Source of the DNA: Mya arenaria
Taxonomy: Eukaryota; Mollusca; Bivalvia; Myida; Myidae
Direction: 5' to 3'
NCBI RefSeq assembly: GCF_026914265.1
Contig: NC_069124.1
Coordinates: forward strand, 31,633,383 to 31,697,382
Length of the DNA: 64,000 nucleotides
How positions within the stretch are numbered: position 1 is the stretch's first letter; every line of letters starts with the position of its first letter. A program made the translations under genes and the position numbers. Under the pieces are notes generated by a model that was not told the origin of the DNA, did no database searches, and saw nothing but the letters and a program-made list of their open reading frames with translations. Positions 48,501 to 60,500 of the stretch are shown here, piece after piece.

Positions 48501-51500
48501 TTATATACTCCGAGCATCGGGTGTCTCTTTCCCTTAAACGCCATATCGACTTCCCTCGGTAGCACCAAGCGCGCCGACTTCCCTGTCCTGAATTTGAAAG
48601 AAGTAAAAACATACATAAAAAGATACATTATGATGGTTAATTTATCTATCGAATTATTTTTGCTACACATTTTCTGTTCTTGCTACGATTATGCATATCT
48701 TTAACTTACTTGGCGAAATTCGCATTTATTAAGGATTTTTAAAGGGACTAGACACCAGATGGTCCAAAAATCGGCAAATACAGTATTTCCTCAAAACAAG
48801 CCTAGAATTATCAATAGGAACTAGTATCACGCCGATAATACATCATTTAACATGATCAAAATTATATTGTGGCACTATCTCAGATGAGTTTAAAGCCGTT
48901 TCAAAATGGCGCATAATGGTTTCCAAGTTTAAAGTGTGTATATTGAGCACGTAAAAGTCATGTGATTAGTACAGATAAATACACCGACGCTATTTTTAAA
49001 TTTACTGGGATTTACGTGGTAGACAAACCAAGTAAATTTAGACTTTAAAAAGTACGCAAAAACTGCGAAATATACATGTGTCGTAAACGTTTGCATTGTA
49101 CACAACGATGCCAATTCTATGTATGTTTTTGTTAATTTTATTTTTATCTTGCATTTGTATCATCTGGTGTCTTGTCCCTTTAAGGAATGATATTATACGA
49201 ACTTTTTCGCTGCAAGGGCGGTGATAACAGACACTGCTGGGGAAATACTCTCCTTCCCGCCAAATCCGCCGCCTAAAAGTACGTCATCAATATTGTGTTC
49301 ATATCCTCATTTTCGTTAACAACTCTTACATCAGAGAACAGCCACATTCTTTCGAATAAATCAGTTTTAGCATCACTACAATACAATTAATATTATTTGA
49401 CTTTTCAGGTGACCTTGTTTCAGGAACATAAGCAATCGTAACTACTCCGGCAAGCTCGGAAGATTTCTTTTTCTTTGGATAACAGCCGAAGGTGTTCCGA
49501 TTGGGATTTGCAATGTTTAGACTTTGACATTGACCCTGATTTTTGAGGAAACGAACAGTATTACAGTCAAACCTGTACAAAGTAGCCTTTGGGAAACGAT
49601 CAGATTGGCTGCTTTGGACAAGTGGCCTCTTAATCCAGGATAAAAAAAAAAAACGCTGCAAATAAAAGCTGCTCCCTTACAGATTGACCGTTTTGACATT
49701 ATTCTTTAGGTCTTGGACGGTCAATTTTTTGCGTGAATGTTAGTAAGACTTTTAGAAAAGAAGAATTTTTCGGCAGTTTTCCAAACGGTTGAGATATGAG
49801 TTTTGAGTAATCTTGTATCACTAAATATATGCACTGAAGCCAAAACCAGTTGATTCTGAGACAAGGAAATAAACAAAGTAGAAACTGTTAATCATTGATA
49901 GTACAGCTTTCGCTATATACTACGACCGTTTTCTGAATAAACTGTACGGTCTGTATATCGTTAAAAAGACTGGGTGCATGATACTGACATTGATTGTGTG
50001 TTGAACTCACCAAGTCGTTTGACCCTGACAGTTGTCTTGTGGTTAGGGATACCCAGTAGTTCGGCGATTGCCTCCTGGTCGTGTCGGATGCTCTGGCCGG
50101 TGACCGTTACCTCCATCTCGCCGCCCTCCCGGAGACGCGCCACCGCTGCGTGCGGCTCGATGTACATGTGGTCCTGAAACATGTAAGACATGTGGACGCT
50201 TGCTGCAAAATTCTGAGTTGACCTTGAACTTATTTTATATAAACTTGACTTCATCAAGAAAAAAGGACTACGAGATGAATACATAGTGATATTATTTCGC
50301 ATACTATTTTAAAAATCCGGGACACTAAACAATACAATGTCAAGAAGATCGCTAAAGGTAAAAGGCGCGAGTATCGGGAGCTTCCTATTTAATAACCCCT
50401 CCCCAGAACTCTACCTGCAGCCCGGTGGCGTATTCTCCCTGAAAAACTACGTCACTTTTGGCCAAGGCCGCTTCAACGTCACCCTCTACCATTTCCATCG
50501 GTGGCCCAAAGTAGCTTTCTTTCTCTATGGCTTCCTGAACGTAAGAAAACAGTTTGGATAAGGTTCCTTTTGGATGAAAACGAATACATAAACAATTACA
50601 TGTTTAGGCTACTGTCTTTATTCTTCTCTTTTAAAGAAAACCCAATTTGTTCACATTCACTAATGGTGGTTTCTGAGTAACAGGGGCCACGATTTTCGAA
50701 CAGTCCGAGTTCAGAATCAATTGGCAGACATTAATTTCAATGTAACTTTCCCTATAGTTGAGTATTTACTTTGTAAAACGAATAAATGTAATAAATATAT
50801 AGGGTTTTTTTTTAAATTCAATAAAAGTGGGGGTTTTGAGTCGGTGTCTAGACTCGGACTGGAGACTTTTCGTGATCATGGACCCAGAGCCTACAATGTT
50901 TGAATTATACTTAGAATTAATTAAGAATTATACTACTCCCAACCCGATTCTTCGACGCTAGTCCCATCACTAACTTAACAGCAGTCTCCCTGCATGAACT
51001 TTCTTTTCACAACCCACTTCATAACCCATAAACTCACTGGACTTAAGTTCTTTTTACAACCCTTTAACCTCTCCTCTAGGCGACCGTGGCTCCAACCGGC
51101 TAGACTTAAAATATGTAGTTTTTTCCCGTCAAGCCATACCTGAGTAGTGAGAATGGGCTCATTTGCTTCATACAGCCTGGTGAGATTAGACACGGCTCTG
51201 ACCACCACTTCTCCACCTCAGGCAACCGTGGCTCCCAATAGCTAGCCATAAAGTTTTGAGTTCAATCTACACATTAAACCCCTCAAACCGTACCTGAATA
51301 GTGAGAATTGGCTCAAGGTCTTCATACAGCACTGACACCTTGGCCGCGGCCCTAACAGCTAACTCCCGGGTCTCGGCGACCACGGCTCCAATTGGCTGCC
51401 CCCAAAACAGCACCTGAAAGTCGCAAAACACGTGTTCATAAGTAATCCTTATTATTAACGGATATGGCGAAACTTTTGGTAATAAAGGAACTACCCCAAA

Positions 51501-54500
51501 TCGACCCAATGCCCCAAATTCTACTTAAACACATCGGATATATATATATATATATATATCACACACAAACAGACAAAAATACTCCACCTCTCCAATGGCG
51601 AATATCGGCTGATCTTTTATAATGGTCCCGTGGGTCCCCGGCGCCGCCAGGTCCCTGTGGTCTAGGTACGCCCGCACGCCCTCCATCATCAATGCACCGG
51701 AAGTATCGACATTGAGAATCTTGGCACGTGCCTTCGTGCTTAGGACGAGGGCGACAGACAGCTCACCTGTTAAGAAATAAGAAGTGGGTTCGCATCATGT
51801 TTACATGTGTAAGTACCAAACAGCGATTCAGCTTGTCAAATGACCAATGACAATGAAACACATTACAGTTCAAATTCCTTTCTGTGAGCGTTCTGGTAAT
51901 ACATCTCGAAGAACAAAGAAGAAAGAATCTCAAAACTTGCATTAACGTTAAAGGTGAATAAAATAAAATAAAGAATTCGAATTTTCGTCAAGGTGTTTTT
52001 TCAAAGGTTCCTGAATTACACTGTTAATTTTCACATCTTGTAGCCCCATACGTTATTCTTCATGTATATATATTACCTTTTTCAGCCGGAACGTCATCTG
52101 CGTACATCGCCTGGCCAGAGACGGCGACGTCACCGTGTTTGACGCGTGTTTCCCGCCCTACGGCGTCAGTGGACGTCGGCTGTTCGTGGGTCTGTCTGCT
52201 GTGGTAGCCCTCCCGGTACAGGGGTGTGAGGAGGCTCTGGTAGTCATTGGCCGTGGAAAGCTGAAAAGTTTCAGTCGCTCATGCGTAAGTATACGTGAAA
52301 CACGCGCATCTCGTGTCCCGAGGCATCGTCGGATACCCCCGATACACACTACACCATGTTTCGTTGCGTACCGTGGGCAATTTTGCTACGAAAATCACGT
52401 AACCATGAATAATTAATGAGGCAGTTTCATTGGTTCCGCAAAGTACCAGATGCTTTACGGTTGAAAAATATTCTGGCAATTGCCGGAGTTGAGTCGGGCC
52501 CGCCTTCGCAGTACAATACTAGTTGGCAGTGATAAAGACCACAGGGCCACGGAGGCTTCTGACAGTATACAGTTATTGAACAATATTTGAGTATAACATG
52601 CGAATTCATTGGAAGAAGAGCTGTCTCTCCTGCCTCATGCATATGTATTAAAACGAGATTTTGTCAGTAACTGATTGTCCCACGTTATGTATGAAGTGTA
52701 ACGGGAAAAGTACCGTGTTTGCCGACGATGGTACCGAGGCGTCAGTGGACTAAGATCTTTTTTTGAAACGCTCCCCTGATTAAAAAGCTTTGTGAGAACC
52801 AAATGCTAGCAGATACAACTAGAATACAACATGTATTGCAAAACTAAAACTTGATTTAATTTGCGCCAAATATCTTTTCCCAACAAGGACATATTAAAAA
52901 ACATAATCTTCAGAGGTTCTAATTAATAAGATTAAAAAAAGAGTGCAAGACTAACTATGTGTATTCATTGTTCATTAGCCGTTCAATACCTGCGAAGGCA
53001 CCATCTTGATTAAATCTAAATCCTTACAAATGAGATTTCCAACTGACATTCAGTACTGAGTTGAACTTGAAATGTAGAATGTGTTTGAGACCAAGAAAAC
53101 GGACGGTAACGAGCTACGTCTGAGATTTCTCAATATTATTTTTATTTTTTTTGTCATAATTCAATGTATTAATCTCGGACACAATCTCAGCTCATGTGGG
53201 CATAATGAAATAAATGTATAAGCTTTTGTTTTAGTTCAAAACTGTACTATCGAATTTATCTGAAATTGTCATCTTTAAAGTTCCAAGCTTCAAACCCCCC
53301 AGAAAACGTTGTTATCATCTTGTAAGTACCTGTAATTCTGTTGTCACTTTCGCGTAGAACTTGAACCAGAAAGCGGACGCCACAGCCTCGCGATATTTGT
53401 CCTCTTGTTGGCCGTTGACAGACTCCAGGGCCGCCGTGAGTCGCCCGAGAACTCCGTGCAGCAGATCATCATTCCACTTCCTGAGGTGGGGAGGCAGGGA
53501 GTTGATTAACAAAATAATGTGTTGCCAAAGTGATTGTACTAGGACAAGTGCTTTGTGACGGCAACGGTGACTTCTGACGGTACTTAGCACCATACAACTC
53601 AAAAATATAGTTGAACACCGTTGGCTTGAACCCCCAGGGACCGGCGAAAATACATCGAGCATCGGAAAATTTGAGCCAAGCGAGACAGTTCGAGACAACG
53701 AGTAATTCGAGTCAAGCGAGTTCGAGCCAACGGGGTTCGACTGTATGTACAATGCTATTGGACAATTTGTTTCAAGATTTTCAACATTGCAAAACTACTC
53801 TGATACACAATCTCATAGGTACATTAATGTTCTAGCATTCTTGAAACGTTACTCTGTCCGTAAAAAATACGAAGAAGGCTTATAAGTAACGCTAAGATAT
53901 AAATTTTAGTACGTGAAAGTCCATACATACTTCTTGTTGAATGACGTCAGGTCGGTAGAGTAAACCTTGCCCTTCGCGATACCTCCAAAACTGATTCTGA
54001 AAAAAAGAAACGCGGTAACATAGAAGCCAAAAATACGAATCGCACAAGCGGGAATGAAAGCGAAAAGGTTCTATCTTCTTCTTTATTTAATGTCAATAAG
54101 AACCTTTTCGAATTCACACCTCTAAGTGTGCACTTTAGATGCACCAGTACGGTTATCATCATAAAAATACTATAAATCGCATAATAAGAAAAATATTCAA
54201 GGCCTAGGCTTTGGAACCGACCCCAAAGCCCAACAAAAAATACATTTTTGTGAGTATCTACATTATTTTTTCACTTATGTATGGATGAAAAATATATAAA
54301 CCGGAGACGCGTGACGGTGTTGTCCGTTCCTATGGTGGCAGACGCCGCCCCGTTCACGATTGCCAGGGAAAAGGATCGTCGCCCAGCAACTTTCCAATAC
54401 CAGCTGTACTCACGCTGAAAATAAACACGAATGCATAATAGAATACATAGGTGTGACCCAGGGGGTTGAATGTATTTTCATTATTTCGTAAGGTAGCCCC

Positions 54501-57500
54501 GCTCCGTTCAGGACTGATCGCTGAACTGAAGCAAGTTTTTAGATTTTTTAAAATAAATAGGAAGTTGCTTTCTGTTGTTGTTGTTGCTGCTGCTGCTGTT
54601 GTTGTTGCTGCTGCTTTTGTTGTTGTTGTTTTTGGCGGCGGCGTCGTTGCTGTTGTTTCGTGAACGGTTTTGTTTTCGAGAAAGGAATACTAATGCATAT
54701 ATACTTTCCTTGTTTGCTTATCAACGTCTTTTACAAACGTCTCTTAAACATCAGAAAGGCGGGCACTAAGTTATGCTGCCGTCGTACATCATACCTTTTC
54801 ACTGTGAGGAATGAGGACTTTAGTTATGATTTCTCCCTTCCCCAGCTTCATGTTCTGAATGGGAACAGTTCTTTCGCCACTTACTGGAAAGAAAACACAC
54901 AAGAAAAATAACGCAAACGATTTTCAAGGACAAACCCTATAGTCCATACACATCCGAAGTTGTTTTCGATGTATAATGACCGAGGTATTCCGAAAGTGGC
55001 TAAACAAATAAAAGCAAGAAGCAACACTCTTAGGGCATCGACAAAGAGCAGCACTAAGATTTTGTTGTATTCCTTAATCATCGAAAAAAAATCCCAGATC
55101 GTGCACAAAGTCTTCGGTTATGGAATGTTAATGCAATTGTCATGGATATTCCTTAATAGTTTTACATTTTGCTCAAGTATGTTGGTTCATTACTTCATTA
55201 GGCAATGAATGTTGTGATAAAATGTATGTGTAACTACTGCTTGACTTACGGGAAGCGATTGTGACCACAGTTGGTAGCGTGTGTAACAGCGTGGATATGT
55301 CCGAGTCGTTCCGGCCACAGCACAAACTTCCGCCAACCGTCTGCAAAAAACGGAGATGATCTTATTTTCGGGTCAATTTCTTTTAGCAAGCGTAAAGATT
55401 GTTTTCATTGTTCTGTTATTAATGTGCCCGTCTTGCTAACGTTTCATTGTAGACATACGATTATAACATGCCTTCTGCGAAAAGATATGTGTAAAAAACT
55501 AATGGCCGTTGTCCATAACATTGTTAAAGATAATGAAGTTGTTAACGGCAACTTTTTAAGGTTAACTATTTTATCATGATCTGATGTTCTTAATATAAAA
55601 CATTTCTGAATTACGTTCTATGTATAAATAAAAAGTACTGCAGGGCTGGTATCTATATTGGTCTTAACTGGACCTGAGAACGATGTAGCTAATCGGATTG
55701 ATAGTTATTTATAACTGACCAATAGAGTCAATGAAGTCAATCATGTATGACCATCAGATTGACTAAAGTTACATAATGAATACCACACCAGATCACATAT
55801 GTGCCCATGCATCTATTAGAGTATTAAAGATTTGAAAGTGAACAACGACCCAGTTAACAACGTTGTTAGGGTTAACAATATTCTGAACAATCGGCGCGTG
55901 TACTTACGGCACAGTTTCTTATCTGCTGTACGGCATATCGCGACAACATCTCGTTAAAAACGTTAATATGTCTTCTCTTCCATTCTGAAAAAAAAATACT
56001 TATTAAACTTCATTATTCAATCAGAGTCAAACGTTATATCCACTTTGATAAATTAGAGTCGAAACCCGTTGGCTCGATATCGCTTGGCTCAATTTCCTCG
56101 TTGGTTCGAACTAGCTGTAAACGACTGAAACCAAAGATTATGTCAGTTATGTACTAAGAATGTTATTGGTGATGAATTTGAATGTGACTTGAATGTAACC
56201 ATTTTTCAATCGTTCGTAAAAATTGTTCCTTATTGCATTCGTCACCCAAACTCTTTTAAATTAGATGAACTTTTGAAGTGTAACAATAGATCTAAATTAA
56301 TTAAGTGTTAATTATTGTTCTGTAAAACCATCATACTGAAATGCAGATGACACACCATCCATATTCCGATTAACTACAAGAACTGTTCATAATTACAATA
56401 CCATCCAGTTATGTCTTATTACTTCATATTTTCAATGATGTTTAGTTCTTTTCTTTTGTGCGTTTGACATGTTTGTTAACTGTTTTATTTGATGTTAATT
56501 AATAAGTGTTTCATTCTTTTGTGATATCACATGCATATTATATGTCATGATGAAAATAAAACTTGAAACTTGAAAACTTGATTATGTTTTATACTGTGTA
56601 AGCATTCCCGCTTGACTCGATATTCGCGAGGCTCAAGTATTTTGGCCTTTCCCTGTGATATCGAGTAAACGGGTTTCGACTGTATAAATATAGCAACATA
56701 AAGAATGTATTCTGAGCCTACATAAGATTTCCATCAATTTTAAGACTATTTTGTTTGTACCAAAGGGGTTTTCATCAGACACTTTAGAAAGTATATTGAA
56801 TGAGACTAACATTTTATTTTGATCAAATTAAATCGACACTATATTTTTTACTTTAAAATGTTAGGAAATACTGGTTCGCACCTTCCTTCACCTTGGCCTC
56901 CAGTACCGGAAGTTGCTCCTCGAGCTCGTTCATGGTACATCCGCCTCCAACCGTGATGCCCACGTCGGTGACGTCGCACCGTTTAAGCTCCGTGACGTCA
57001 CCACCGTAAATCAGCGGGCCATCAAACTCGTGCTTCTTTATGGCGAAACCTACGGGAAAAAGAAAAGAACGTCTATCGTTAATTTCATTTTACACCATAG
57101 TAAATTGAAACAAAGCGTTATTTACGATCACATAAGTCCACATGTCATGCCGGAGTTACGCGAGAACATTCTGATGTTATAATGGCCAGCGTATTCACAG
57201 AACCCCATATGCAGTCCGGCTTGGTCATCAAACTCATATGTGCCCAGGTCAAGAAATAGACTCGGGTCACCATGAGCATGGGGCATGTATTTATTATGCG
57301 ACCTTAAGTCAATCTTATGGTCATACTTCACTGACTCCATTCATGGCGAGGTCCGTTATTCATATCCAGTAATCCGATTAGCTACATCGTTATTAGATCC
57401 AAATAAGACCAATATTGAATACCACCCACTGATCGTTTATTACGTCACTTCGGATTAAAGGTAGATACCAATATCATAGCAGACGTGTCATCCAATCCAT

Positions 57501-60500
57501 TCAGGGTACGTTACCTGTTGTGGTGTTCCCCATGACAAGAAGGGCTGACGGGAAGGTGTCCCGGAGCTGCAGCAGCTGCCGGAGGCTCACCGGCCGATAC
57601 CACGTGATCTCGCCGCTCCCGAACACCGCCTGTCCCGAGCGGTATGCGTCCGACACCTGTATCGAATTAACTGAACATTTTACAATCTTTCGCCGACCAA
57701 TGCAAATGACATTGCTTCAGTTATAAAACTGACTAAGCCTTGCAGGTTGAGATTTTTGGCGGATTACAACTGTTTTGCATTTTTTCTGAAACAAAACATG
57801 TTTTTTTCAAATTTCCAAAGAAGTTGCGTGTTGTTAATGCCGCCACATTAAGGGGCATTGACCTTATAGCTTGCGAGTTTGGTTTTTGCGTATACCCTTC
57901 GTTTATAACGATTTAACACACTTTCCAACACGCAAACTCACCCCGAAGACGAACGAGAGTCACGCGACGCGTGCAAATCAAATCCATTCATGAAATGCTG
58001 ACGCGGCACCAAGAGGCAGACGACACTTGTATTCAGTTTTCAAGGTTTTGCAGACGACATATTCAGTCATAATTTGTCAAAGTGTTCGTACTTCCTGAAA
58101 AATGTTTTGACAGAGAGAGAAAATAAGAAGAACATGAAAACATACCTGAAGCTCGGGTGGGAATATAGGAACTTGGTCTTCATTCTCTGCAATCAACTGG
58201 AATAAAAATGAAATGAAAATTGGTATAAATACCGGTCTTTTGAAATATTCGAAACTTATTACATTTATTTCATTTTCTAAATGCATAATCCTATGTATGC
58301 ATGTACTATTATACCCTAATGTACTATTCATATACCTTTTTATCAACGCTGGGAGTCTTCTCCAACCTGTCGCGGTTCCGGCAGCACTGGCTCCCCATGG
58401 GACACACTTCCGGTGAGAAGGACGAGAACGCCTCAATGATGGGTCGGTATCCGGTACACCGGCACAAGTTCCCTGTAAAGTAACAAAACGGTTGAAACGT
58501 GCAAAATGTATTATTCAGGTTAAAATAAGCTAGTTAAGTGACATCCGGTGGGTTTTCAAATTCTTTTGACGTGTTATTCAATAAAACGTATCCGAGTTAT
58601 TTTAATGGTGAATTGACGCCAGCTTATACTATAGTTCTGATATTCGTGTGTTTATGACTTACAGTTATGCATAGTTGTATATTTCGATGTGTTCATCGGA
58701 TATGGAATCGGTCGATAAAAACTCCCGTCATTTCTGCAACATTTCGTCTTTTAAAATAAATGTCGCTTCCGAACTTAATTTAATAAGCACAACCATTTTG
58801 ACACCTCCATCCCAACCCCGCTCGCCCATTCTAAAAAGACACACTTTAGATGGATTTTACCTTCAATCGACCTCTCCACCTGTCGGCGGGACGGTGCCGG
58901 ATGATTCCGTAGCAGAGTGAACGCCGACATGACGAATCCCGGGGTACAAAAGCCACACTGGAGACCGTGATTCTCCAGCAGTCGACGCTACATGAGGATA
59001 TAAAGACATTTTAGTGGATAGATGACGGGGCAGGGTAATTGAGTAGCAGTGTGAAACGTGGGTACAAAAGTCGTTCTGGATGCCGTGGTTCTCTTAGACT
59101 AGCAATCGATGCTACAGGTGTAAAAGAGAACATTTAAGTGGATTGGTTGGTATATGCAAAGGACGGGGCGGGGTTATTCCGTAGCAGCGGAAACGCCGAC
59201 ATGACGAACTTTGTGGACAGTGGCCCTGACTCTCCAGCATTGGACGCTACAGGAAAAATAAGAGAACACCTTAGGGGATGTGTTGTTATGTATAAATGAC
59301 GGGGCGGGATGATTCCGTAGCAGCTTGAACGCGGCCATGACGAAACCATGGTCCTCCAGCAGACCTCCTATAGAGAGAAGTTTCCCTTCTCGAAGTTTTT
59401 TTTTCATTTCGGTCCTTCAAACACATTTTGCATTGTGGCGATCCCTTATAATATAGACGTCTGTGCATGACTTTGATTGGAGGAATGTCCGATAAAAACC
59501 CGATCTGTAATCGCAGATGCATCACATTTCAAAAGATTCATTTAATTTGATCAGAGGGATACACGTTTTCAAAGGAACAGTATATTGAAGGTTCAGTACA
59601 ACCGCTATCTCTGAGATTAAGTTACAGTGCTTAAATTTCTTTAAAAAATAATTGACGAACTCGCAAGCTAATAAGAACACAGATTATGTTAACACTCAGA
59701 CTGCAGTTACAGTGCTTTTAAATTTCTTTAAGATATAATTGACGAAAGCGCAAAATGATACGAACCAAAATTATGCATACAAACAGACTGCTAGTTTTTA
59801 AATCTTGTTTAATATTTTAAATGTTTTAAAGCTGCACTCTCACAGATTGAACGTTTTGACAACTTTTTTGATTTTTTGTCTTGGAACGAGCCAATTTTTG
59901 CGAAAATCCATGGAAACCAGTTATATAAGAATGCTGAATCAGATCGCAGATTTTTATATTTAAGTTCAAAATTTGATATTTTATGCATTTTTTCTTAAAT
60001 CGTTAGTTAAGGTTTAATCCATAAAACATTAATTTTCGAACGGAAAATATGATAATCTGCCAAAACGGTAAATCTGTGAGAGTGCAGCTTTAACAAACAG
60101 ACTGCTGTTACAATGCTTAAATTTCTTTAAATTAAAATTGACGATATCGCATACTGATACGAACACAAATTAGGCAAACAAACATACTGCAACTCTTGAA
60201 ATATTGTTTAAATTTTGAATGTTTTAAATAGAAATCTTTAGAATTTTCGAGTATTCACTATTAAAGCTCATCTTGATATAATTATGCGAAAATCAAAACA
60301 CAATTTCAGGTTTGTAATGTTTATAAAATAGTTAAGTTGTTACGACCTCCAACCCGCCAATGAACGTTACCTGGACGGCATGCAGTCCAGTGTCCGTGTT
60401 CCCGACTCCCTCAACTGTGACCACTGACTTCCCGTGCGCCGCGCACACCGGAAACAGACACGAGTCAAGCGCAACGTGCATAGTTACAAGTTAAGGAGTA

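Noticed and set aside
54466-54769. Open frames with long Val/Ala or Leu runs
   Set aside because: Products of the TTG/CTG microsatellite in intron 12.
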